Below are positions 23,301-35,300 of a stretch of DNA of 64,000 nt, one piece after another; position 1 is the stretch's first letter; each line of letters begins with the position of its first letter. The position numbers and the translations under genes were made by a program. The notes below the pieces were generated by a model, which saw nothing but the letters and a program-made list of their open reading frames with translations, had not been told where the DNA came from and ran no database searches. The stretch covers positions 230,683,348 through 230,747,347 of the forward strand of contig OY821518.1 in the NCBI GenBank assembly GCA_963682025.1. Reading direction: 5' to 3'. This stretch comes from Cordilura impudica (lineage: Eukaryota > Arthropoda > Insecta > Diptera > Scathophagidae).

Positions 23301-26300
23301 AGCAACGACTTATTCCGTCACCTCAGCCCATAGATGTAAACGAAGAATGGAGAAAACTAGACACTATTTTCGGCGACGCAGCTAAAGAAATAGTTGGTTA
23401 TGCTGAAAGAGAAAAAAAAGAGTGGCTCTCGGACGTTTTTTTGAACCTGGTAGAGGAAAGACGAGAAACACAACAACTCCTTCTAAACGAAACTAATCTT
23501 ATTCGAAAAAGCGAGTTACGCATAAAACACACAACCCTTGAAAGGCAAGCTAGAAATGACAAGCGAAATCACATTAACAACCTAGCATCCGAACCCGAGG
23601 CCGCCACTAACACGGGGAACTTGAAGACCGTTTTTGATATTACCAGGAAACTCTCTGGCAAGAAATCTTACTCGAACACACCAATCAAGGATAAATATGG
23701 AACCATCCTTACGTCCGTAGAAGATCAGCTCAGCAGATGGAGAGAACATTTTCAAGAGGTTTTAAACCATAACAACAACTCTGATACAACCCAGCCTTAC
23801 ACAAATACAAACTCACATAGTGAAATTTTGGTAAACATCGACCCGCCTAGTATAGATGAAATTACAGCCGCTATTAATCAACTCAAAAACAATAAAGCCC
23901 CTGGTATTGACAACCTTCCAGCCGAACTATTTAAATCAGCTTCCCAAATAACCGCAAATGTTTTACAACCTTATTACAAAAATCCCAAAAAATGGGGACC
24001 TCAAACAATGTGATAATTGGCGTGGTATAGCCCTAACTCCCGCTGTGTGCAAAATTTTTAATAAGATAATTCTTAACCGTATCCTCCAACCCTTACACGA
24101 AAAGCTACTTAAGGAGCAAGTTGGTTTTCGTCCTAACCGATCGTGTGTTGACCAAATCAATAGCCTCCGCTTGATAATTGAACAGTGCAATGAATTCAAC
24201 ACCAAAATGTATCTTACCTTTGTAGACTTTGAGAAAGCGTTCGATGCCATCGACCGGAGCAAGATATGGCATGCTCTTGCCAATAAGGGTATACCTACTA
24301 AGATTATCCGCCTCATAAAATTACAATATGACAACTCCAAAATGCGGGTGTCACACTGCTGAAAAATTAGCCAACCTTTTGAAACATTAAGCGGCGTTAA
24401 GCAAGGGTGTCTCCTGTCCCCTATTTTATTCGTTACAGCACTAGACGAAATATTATCGACAACATCTGGCAGAAGTAGAGGTATACAATGGAGACTTAAC
24501 GAGCAACTTGCAGATCTAGATTACGCGGACGATTTAGTCCTTTTAGCATCAAACAAACATGATATGCAAAAGAAGATAGATGACTTAGCTTCAACGGCAT
24601 TGAAATGCGGTCTGCGAATCAACGCAAACAAAACAAAATGTATGGCTGTTAAACCCCACCAAACGCCAACATTTGTGCTAAACGACGTGCCAATCCAAAA
24701 CGTCAACAACTTCTGCTACCTGGCAAGCAACATTACGCCGGACGGAGGTGCTATAGGTGATGTAAACTCCAGAATACAAAAAGCCAAAACAGCATACTAT
24801 AGCCTAAGAAATATCTGGAAATCCAATGCTCTTTCGCCTAAAACTAAATTACATATTTTTAACGCCTGCATAAAATCCATTCTCCTCTACGGATCCGAAA
24901 CCTGGTTGGCAAGCGAAGTCATTAAACACAAAATCCAAACATTTACCAATAGCTGCTTACGAAATATTCTAAAAATTTGGTGGCCCAGAGTGGTTTCTAA
25001 CGAACAACTTCTTCAAATCGAGAACCAGGACAACATCAACACCCAAATAAAGAAGAGAAAATATAACTGGCTTGGACATACACTACGAAAACCATATAAC
25101 GAAATATGCCATGAGACACTAGAATGGAACCCGCAGGGCTCGACAAACCAAGGACGACCAAAGTTAACATGGAGACGAACAATTTTTAACGAAACACGTA
25201 AATCTTTTAGCGAACTAAGACACATCGCAGCCGACAAACAGAGATGGAGATTCTATGTACACAGCCTATGTTCCTGATGGAATGTGCTGAAATATAAAAA
25301 TCTTTTTACTCAGCTCTGTGTATACTTTTAACATTGTTGTGTTTGATATCTAATTGAAAATGTTTACATTCATGTTAAAATAGAAATAACTATTGCAAAG
25401 CTAATTAGAACAAAAATTGTGGCGCCATCTACTGTGGCATAGTCACACTGAGCAAAATGAAGTGACACTCTGTTTGTTAATGCAAAAGAAATGTATTTTC
25501 CCTAAAACAAAATATTGCAGAATTTTATATAAATAAAATAATATAACGATTTATATATAGAATATATGTATATTATTTTATTATTTAATATATGTATGTA
25601 TGTCTCTATGTATATGTAAATATTACACACAAAAAATACAACATCAAAAGTTATTGTTGTGTTTTCTTTAAATAAATTAATACATAAATTTTTTTCGGTA
25701 AATTTATATACGTTGTTTTTTTTATTAACAACTAGGTAGTTTAGCATTATTTGCTTTAGATGTTGGTTAATTTTTACTCCCTCTATATAATCACTCGTAA
25801 TGTCTGCTTGTCTGCTTATAGTCAAAATTTTGGATCGATTTTTAACCCCTTTCCCGTGACCCAATCGATCTGAAACTTTGCAGATGGGCTCGTAGCAATG
25901 ACAAAAATGTGAAACTTTTAAAATTTTCTACCAGAGTTCATAAAAAAATGTACAAAGGGTTAGTTTTCATTATATTATCATTATATCGACAACGATAACA
26001 AAAACAACAAGTCCAGCTATAACAACAATACAACATTTAGAATAACAACAAGAACAATACAGAAATATATATTTTTTTCAATTTTTTTTAATTCTTCAGT
26101 GATTTCTTGGGACCTATTACTCCAATTTTAATGATTTTTCAAACAGAAACCTTCTCATGATGTTGGTCAATCATTCTCACTAAAACGAGCGCCCCAGTTA
26201 TCCTATTGAGGGCGTGATCGTGAAAATAACAACGTGGACAAATCATATTTTTTCAAAAATTTTTTTACTTCTTTATTCAATTCTCGGGACGTGTTGAACC

Positions 26301-29300
26301 GAATTGGACGATTTTAAACAGCAAACTTCTCAGTGTGTTAGTGAATCATATTTTATACCAACGAGCACTCTAGCTGTCCTATTGAAGCCGTCGTCGTGAT
26401 TTCCACAGACGGACAGACGGACATTACTATATCAACTCCGCTTGTTATAAGGATCACAAATATATATTTTATGGAGTCCAACATTTTTTTTTCTAATTAT
26501 TACAAACGGAATGACAAACTTATGTATACCCTCTGCACACTGGGGTGGAGGGTATAATTAACAGCAGGGTTACTTCAAAAATGATAAAACTTTAATTCTA
26601 TAAACGTTTTCCCTATAATTTCCCTATCAAAAATTTCTGGAGGCGGTCAGAAAATTCTCAGACATAAAAGAAGTTTCTGACACCACGCTACAGATATTGT
26701 AGTTGTAGTTGGCAACCGATAATCATTCAAATATTACGCAAGAGAGAATTTTAATTTTATGAATTGGGTTGGAAAATGAAAACAGATCATAGTAATCATT
26801 ATAAAATTTACACAGGACACGTATTGGAATAAAAAGTTCATAGTTAGGTCTGGAAAACGATAATTTCAATGGTATGGAATATCTTGTGACCCGATTAGGA
26901 ATGTTAAAATTTATTTCATTAAGAAGAAAGCATGAATTTCTTTCACCATTAATTAATTTTGCCATAAATGTTACATTTAATATCATTAGTCTGGTTCTAA
27001 GTGCATGAATATCTATAAGTTTCAATCTGTACTCATATTGTGGCAAATCAGTGTTATTACTCCAACCTAGGCCACGCAAAGCAAATAAAAGAAATTGTTT
27101 CTGAACAGATTCGGTACAAGAAAAATTAGGTGACCACACAACAGATGCATACCCGAGGCTAACAAATAAACGTTTAGTAGCATAAGGATCATAAAATTCC
27201 TTTGACTATCTTTTAATGAAACCCAAAAGAGATTATGCCTTATAAGAATCAATATTTAGGTTAAACTGTAAACACATCCAAATCAAGAAAATTTGTAACA
27301 TTTTCAAGACATTTATTATCAATATAATAAACTGTAGGAATCAACGCTGCTCTACTAAATGATGACTATTATATTTCCTAAAAATTAAGGACATGTTATT
27401 TACATTACACCAATCTGTCAGTTATACTAAATCTTCCTGCAATAGTTGCGAATTATCAATATTTTCAAATGGCATTAATACTTTAGAAAAACGAACAACA
27501 CGGAAGGTCACTAGGTATATCATAAAAAGAACTGGACCCAAGTGACTACCTTGTGGAACACCTGAAGTGACAGAAATAGAAAATGATGAATAATTTCTAA
27601 AAACAACTTTCTGATATCTACCTCTCAATAAGATGATATCCACTTCAACAATATATAGCATCAAAGGCTTTGCTAAAATCAGTATAAATAACATCTGTCT
27701 CAAAATTATAGGAGAAAGCTATACATGATAGACAGCTCAAATAAGTTCGTCATTTACCCTTAACAAAACCATGCTGGTAGGGCGATATTAAGTTACCCAC
27801 CATAGATTTCAATCTGCCAGTAACAATCTGTTCAAACAATTTAGGTATATCAATCAGCTTAGCAATGCCTTTGTAGTTATCAATGCACCGCCTATTACCA
27901 TTTTTGTGAAGAAGTATAATTAAATTCTCTAGAAGAGAGAGAAGAATTAAACAATTTCGTGAGTGGAATATATAGTTCATTAGCACATTTTCTAAGAATA
28001 TATGATGGAATACCATCGTGACCATGAACATGAGAGAATTTCAAAGATTTCAAACCTTGCAAAACTTCACTCTCCGTTATGAAAAAACGTTTTTTATATT
28101 ATAAGGATAGCCTGTACTAAAAAGGCTATTCTCTGAGTATGTGCCCTGGAAAAAATTTGGAAATAAATTCGCATTTTCGATAGTATTCGACGATTCCCTA
28201 TCATTTAATTTCACAGACGCATAGTGGCGCCCGCAGAGCAAACGAGGTTGCAAAAATCAAAATTTTCATGTGCGCCGACGAAGTTCTGAATAAACCCATG
28301 TTATAGGAAACTTTTCAGCGATTTCAAATATGCTACTCTTAATAATATCACATTTTTAGTTTAGACGATATAACCGTTCAAAGTTGACCGACTTTCGGTT
28401 TTCAAAAAACACACAATTTTTAGTCAATTTGTTGCGATTTCAGGTGTAATATCACGAAAAATAGGTAACGAATCGCCTTATTTTTTGTTTGTATTGATTG
28501 ATATATTTATTAAATGTATAATGATAAAAAAAAAATTAACTGTTTGCTTTGTGTTTCTCCTGGTAAATCACTATTTAAAAACTATCCGTTTTTTCACTAT
28601 TTTTCAACTTTGACGGAAAATAAAAAATCTGTATTTGTCTATATTTGCCATATTTGCAAAACATGTTCTTTGATTATTTCTTTACATAATTCAAAAGGTT
28701 TTATCTGCCCGTACGTGCCCGTTTGGCTTCTAGAGGTAAAAAAGGTTAAAAAGACATGGTTGCAGAAACTGTATGGCGTGCATCCCTTACATGTTTTGAC
28801 TGACAGTAGTTTGATCTAATAGTTTGAAAATTGCATTTTAAGTCGGTTGTCTACCTGGGAGCCTCTGCCAAAGTCTACTCCCAATATTCTGTTACAGACA
28901 CAGGATGCACAAAAAACTACTCATTGAAATTCGCAGGTACGCACCTCACTTAAAAATTACTTTGGAGTACAAATGGTCAAGAACAATATTGACTTATGGT
29001 CCCTCCAGGTAGCCACAAATCTTATTTAGATACGAGCATAATATCAAAATTGCATAATTCACCCTAAATACATATCCATATGTATGGAACAGGTAAATTT
29101 TTAGGCATGGTAGCATAAGCCTATATATTGCAAAATAAGCATAATGCCTGGATTAGTCTACGACTGAAAGTTGGCGCAACAAGTACTGAAACTATGGCGT
29201 TAAACAATTTAAAATTATTTGAACTGTTTAGAAGGTCAACCAGACCAAAGTTTTTCACGGAAGCTGCTTTAGAAGAACTTGATAGCTTATACGGAAATAT

Positions 29301-32300
29301 TGAGAGAAGCGAAATTATAAAAAATAATTTTTATCTGATATATGCAAATATTAAGGCAAAATGGGTGAAATCTAATCGAACCATTCAGAACTTCAACTCC
29401 AAATACGAGGACTGGCTTAATGAAGACACCATCCTGGATATATTGGCAGTAGATAAACCCACCACATCAACCAGAGGAGCAAAAGGAAGGCCAAAAAAAG
29501 TATTGAGGAGTGTTCAATTTTCACAAGAAAGAGGAAACTTGCCGATGCAACCAATGACTTGACCACGAAGCATTTATCGGACGCGCTTTCTATTAAATAT
29601 ACAAAGGATAGTGAAAGAGTTAGGTCGCAGATTACAAAATCTGTTTCTGATGCAAGCCCACTGCGACTTAAAAGGATTAAGGAAAGCATTCCCACGCCCA
29701 CAAACGCACACATTAAAATGTATGGTTCCGAAAAAATATATGAGATACTACGGGCATCCTTGATGCGACACGGGGCTGACGTTTTACCAGGATGCAAGCA
29801 TATTACGCAAGCCAAAATAAATTCACGACCACTGCATACGGAGTTTACGGAAGTCTCTGTTAAAGCCAATCTGCAGGATCTCATGGGCCATACAGCAAAA
29901 CGGTTGTTGGAGAGTCTTCCTGAAAATGAGGTGAAAATTCTTCCTGAGAAACTGATATTGATCAGCAAATGGGGCTGCGATGGATCATCCGGACAAAGCT
30001 TTTATAAGCAAAGGATATCTTCCGATGACGCTACAATATCGGACGGAAACATGTTTATGGCATCTGTTATTCCTTTGCGGCTAAAATCTGATGTTTCCCT
30101 ACACTGGAAAAATCCACGTCCGTCATCAGTGCATTATTGCCGACCAATAATATTTCAGTTTGCAAGGGAATCGGCAGAACTCATAAGGACCACGGTGAAG
30201 GACATTGAAGAACAAATAAGCAAGATTAAGCCTACAAAGCTGCAAATTGGAGAAGGAAAATATATTGAATGCAATTACGAGTTCCACCTGACCATGGTTG
30301 GCGGAAAAGTCGTAAACGAACTGACAGGAACAACCTCAACATTGTCATGCCCGATTTGCAAAAAGAGTCAGAAGAACTTTGGTAATTTAAACGATTCTAC
30401 AAACGAGGAGAATTACGAATATGGAATGTCACCATTGCACGCAAGGATAAGGTGTATGGAGTTCTTGCTAAAACTGGCGTATACCCTACCACAAGAGGAG
30501 GAAAACTTCGATGAAAATATATCAATAAAGGATAAGGAAAAGATCAGAAAGAAGCAAATACAGGATGCTTTTTTTAAACAGGTTGGACTAAAAGTAGACT
30601 GTCCCAAGCACGGATACGGTAACTCAAACGATGGAAACACTTCTAGGAGATTTTTTGAAAATGATGAGGCAGTAACTAGAATCACTGGAATTGACAATCA
30701 AATCGTGAAAAGATTGGGAACGATCTTGAATGTTTTAAACTGCAAAGAAAATGTCAATTCTACAAAATATGGAGAATATGCATCGAAAACTGCATCTCTT
30801 TTAGCAGAAATGTATACAGAGAAGAAGTTGACCCCGACCGTCCATAAAATATTGGCGCATGGCAAAGATATAATTGAGTAGCAGTCTTTGCCAATTGGAG
30901 AACATTCTGAAGAAGCACAGGAGTCTCTTAACAAATTTTATAAAAAATATAGATTGCAGAACACATTCAAAGCATCAAGGGTAAGGCAAAATGAGGACCT
31001 CTTCAACATGTTGGCAGCATCTTCCGATCCACTTATTTCTTCCCTGCGGCATGTGAAGTCACGAATAGAGTTAGAACATAATTATAGTTTAGAAATGATT
31101 AGTCTTTTAGATATACCTTCTCTTACGAATTGTGATGAATATTTTACAGAAAATTTAAAAAAATAAATTTAAAAAAGAAGTAATTTTTGTTTAATTTGTT
31201 GGGTAATAATTTAAAACATAAAACCCTAAAGAGAAAAGATAAAAACAATCTAAAAATGTAAAAATAATTTTTTTTAGTTACCATAAAATTGATTTTTCTA
31301 CAAATTTTAACTTTGATAACCCATAAGTAGGCCCCTACAAAGCGTAGCACCTTTTACAAACGCTCGTTTCATAGGCTAAACAGTTATCTATCATATGCTG
31401 TTTAAACTGTTCAATTATGTTATTCGGTTCAAAATATATGATTTTTGCAACGAAAAAACTCAAATGGCGCCACTGTGCGTCGTAGAAAATTTATTACTCA
31501 ATGAGAAATACAAGATGTTCTTGGACGAGAAATTGGGCGTTATGTAAGAGGACGCCAGTGGTCGTATCGCAGTTGTATAAAGTTGCTATATTTGCAAAAG
31601 AGAAGAAGTTAATTTTTTTATATGTATGTTGTCTTTATTTATTTAGTCTCAAATGAATTTTTATTTATATTATTTTATTTTGTAAAACATTTCTTTTTCA
31701 AATTAATAAAAAAAAACATGAAATAACATAAAAAAACAAAATCACTATTTGTTCCTAGGGTCTTTAGAACCTATAGTTATTAGCACACAAATATATTTTT
31801 TATTTTCCAAAATAAATTTGCACATTTTTCTAAGAAATATGCTCTAGAAAATGTTATTCGAAAAAAAATAATAAATAATTCTTTCATGGATTTTCATATA
31901 TATTATTTCTACTTGAAAATGATATGGATACCCGGACAATCTGTCACTCACATAAGGTTAAAATCATCAAAATCGGGTCAATAGGTCCCGAGTTTTCAAT
32001 GAAAATTAAAAAAAAACTTGAAATAATATGATTTTTCTGTGTTGTTCTTGGTATCGTTGTAATTCTAAATGTTGTATTTTGATTATGTTAGCTGTAATTT
32101 TAGCTTTTGCTTCATAAGTGTACGTGTGTAGTTATATTGCATGTGCCACATTGCCACAACAATAATAAAAAAGCAACCTTTCTTAAAATGTACCTAGTAA
32201 AAATAAAAATTAATCAGGTTCTCAGAAATGTTGATGCAGCAATTTAGAAATAAGCACTTTTTCTTTTAGAAAGTAATAAATTTACCCTCTGTACAGTAGT

Positions 32301-35300
32301 GCTGGAGGCGCCAAAAACCATATATTTTCTTGGTACTTGTAACAAGGAAGTTGATTTAGCGATTTAATGTATTTGTCAAATGTTTCAAGACTGTCGCCTT
32401 AATAATACTTCATATTTTTTGTATAGGTAGAGCCACGTCTACTAATACTTTTTATCTGCCCATTTTGTATCTGTCAAGGCCTTCCGTTTTATAGTACTCG
32501 AGTGATATGATATAATATATTTATTTTGTATGGGTGGCGCCACGACAACTTCTCTGATCACGCCCATTATTTGTTCGACTAATCACATAAATAAATCATG
32601 GACTCTCACTATTACAGTACTCCGCCCATTTTTCTCAGACTATTAACATTAATAAAAGATGACCTCAAACGAATTTGCAAAGATGTCTCTGTAATAGTAC
32701 TCGAGATATACGATATTGGATTTTGTATTGTGGGTGGCACGCCCACTTATCCGATCTCGCCCATTTTCGGCATGGCTTTCATAGCCATTAAAAATAGGTG
32801 ACATCACACAAATTTGTATAGTACTTAATATATATTATATTAAAAGTTCTCTTTGTATGGGAGGTACCACGCCGAGATACACAGTAATAATATGTATCAG
32901 ATCAGGAAGATCGGTCCAATAGTTTAGCCTCCTATAAGCTACTAACAAACAAACATACATACTTTCGCTTATATATATGTATATAGATTAGAAACTCTAC
33001 CCTATAGTGGAACCGGACTAGTTTAAGCCGTGCTATGTAAACAATTTGCGCAAGAATATAATGATCGTATGCTCGTATGGTAGAACAGGATCTTAACTTG
33101 TCTAAAAATTGATATTGCGCGTATAGTATTTTTATTGGGACAATTAAGATGTTGGTTGAACACTGTATTTACTATTTATTGTGATAAAATATTACCTGAT
33201 ATCGGTACAAAACATTAGCTTCGGTTAATGACTTCGCCAGTTGAACGCCATGTACATAAGGTGCGGTAGAATCGGCTAAGCCGTGTATGAGAAAAAATGC
33301 ATGTGACTTTATAAGACGTGCTCTTTGAGTAGCGTCCGCTTCCACATATCCCTTATAGTTTTCAGCTGGAAGACCCATAATACGTTCTGTAAACGCTGAA
33401 TCTACAAATGATAATATGAATTTAGTGTTTACGTAAACTTTGGAACCATTGTATAATAAGCTTACTATAATATAGCCAATCGGCTATTGGTGAAACGGCT
33501 ACCCCGCATTTGAAAACATCTTGTTGTGTACCCAAGACCATAGAGGTGACATAGCCACCATAACCCCAGCCCCAAATACCCACTCTAGTTTCATCTAAAA
33601 AACTGATAGTATCCAGCAGATAACTGTAAATATTATTGACTATTTAAATTGGTTTCTCAGTGACTTAAATGCATTTCGAACTTACCGCAAAACAGATATT
33701 TGATCTTGTACTTCTACGCCACCCAAGCGACGATACAGAGATTTTTTACTTTGACCCTTGGCACCTCTAACATCCAGCCGAATATAGATGACATCGTTGC
33801 GTGACGACATATATGTGCCCCAATCTATGCGAAATTTTTCTGATACAGACTCAGAGCCAGGACGGCCATTTCTAAGAAATAAACAAAATAGTTACCTAAT
33901 TAAGTTTATACTGAAATATATTATATACTAACACTTCTACTATAACAGGAAACGCTGCATCTCTCAGTTCTTCTCGCCAACTGGGTGGCAGTAATAATTG
34001 CACTTGAGCTCGACTGCCATGTGGCAAGGGTATTTCGAATGATCTCTGTGTTGGCAATGCTAATTTCTGCAATCGTTCTACATAAAATGGACGTTTATCA
34101 TAGAGTATTCTCTCTAGGCTATGGGTTTTGTGTAAATGAACACCCGATACGGGCAATCCGGGTCCTTGGCATTCCAGTATATAAAATGAAATTCCATATG
34201 TGGTGGCAATGGAAGACATTGGCGTTATGAAGGCATCAAAATGAGAACAGTTTAGATAATAGTATCGACTACTCCAAAGAGCTTCACCTAAATCGCAAGT
34301 AATGCAAGTTGGTTCAGTTCTGAAAATGAAAAAGCTATAGAAATAAATTCCATGAACATAAATTCAAATTCAACTAGGTACAGCTCCGTTATCCAATTAA
34401 TCTTAATAATAATAATACAATTTGATTAGCATTGTGTTATGAAAGTGTCTTAATTGTTTAGAAAATTAATCATCTTTGGAAATTGTAACTTACTTCCGAT
34501 TATCATCGTTAACTGGATCTCGTACGGTATAAAGATGTCTCTGTCCAGGTTTTTTATCTTTAGTTCCCAAATAATAAACCAGGTGATTAGCAGTATCCCA
34601 GCAAAGAATTTTTAATACCTTTAAAATAATAAAAAGTCAAAGAAATGCATATATGGAATTCATAAAAGGTGTTCTACAAACCTCATATCTGCCATGGGAT
34701 ATAACCGATATTCTTTGTTGTGATATAGTTACGTGTTTAATGTGGGTAAAATGTTCCGTACCGGATTCTTGTACACTAGCTAATATTAAAAAACTATTAC
34801 CATCTGGGGCAAATATAGGATGGGGCAGTATATCTAACCATTCGTCTTCAGGTGCACGTTCTGAATGGATCTAAAAAGAAATTATTAAATTTTAACTATA
34901 ATTATTTCTTTAGTCAGTAAAGAAGACTTCAAATGCATTTCAGCAGAAACAGAAGAATCTGATTTTTTCACAAAGGCTCTTGGAGGTAGCAAAGATTTCA
35001 GATTAGCGTTTAATACTTATTATCTAAAATTTTTTTGATATATATTTTTTTTTTCACATTTATTAAAAACAGTGCAGACACGATACAGCTAACAAATTAC
35101 TTTTCTGAAGAATATATTTTAAATTAAACTGAAAATCTTGAGTAGTCAAAGATCGCTACAAATGTTTACCGAGTTAGATCCATACTCGGCGTGTTATGTC
35201 AAATTTAACATATAAGGCATTTAAAGACGATCCAGCACGGCTATATGATGCTATACATCTGCACTACTTATGTAAAGATGCTCAATTTTAGACATTCATG

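Larger units (their letters stand above)
22075..25290 (+). mobile_element. RTE-like non-LTR retrotransposon, nearly full coding length
   Basis: The sequence from about 22075 is GC-richer than its flanks and reads as a 5-prime leader, then endonuclease (22400-23302), a linker, reverse transcriptase and a C-terminal domain ending at 25275-25277. It lies in the opposite orientation to the host gene in intron 11. No target duplication or clear tail was found. Only a few disabling changes are present: TAG at 23300, a frameshift near 23990 and TGA at 24361. The clade (RTE or Proto2) is tentative. Confidence 0.85.
28220..31477 (+). mobile_element. Transib DNA transposon, copy 1
   Basis: Left end CATAGTGGCGCC at 28220 and right end GGCGCCACTGTG finishing at 31477 are inverted. 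Each has a heptamer (CATAGTG, CACAGTG), a spacer of 24 and 23 bp, and CAAAAATCA, the arrangement of V(D)J recombination signals, as published for Transib ends. The flanks AGACG (28215-28219) and CGTCG (31478-31482) match at 3 of 5 positions and fit the 5-bp CG-rich Transib target. The 3258 bp element sits in intron 11 of the dipeptidyl peptidase gene and encodes a nearly complete transposase on the plus strand. Confidence 0.88.

Noticed and set aside
31439..31477. A true V(D)J recombination signal with immune-receptor segments
   Set aside because: No V, D or J-like coding segment is nearby; the signals are the transposon ends of Transib.
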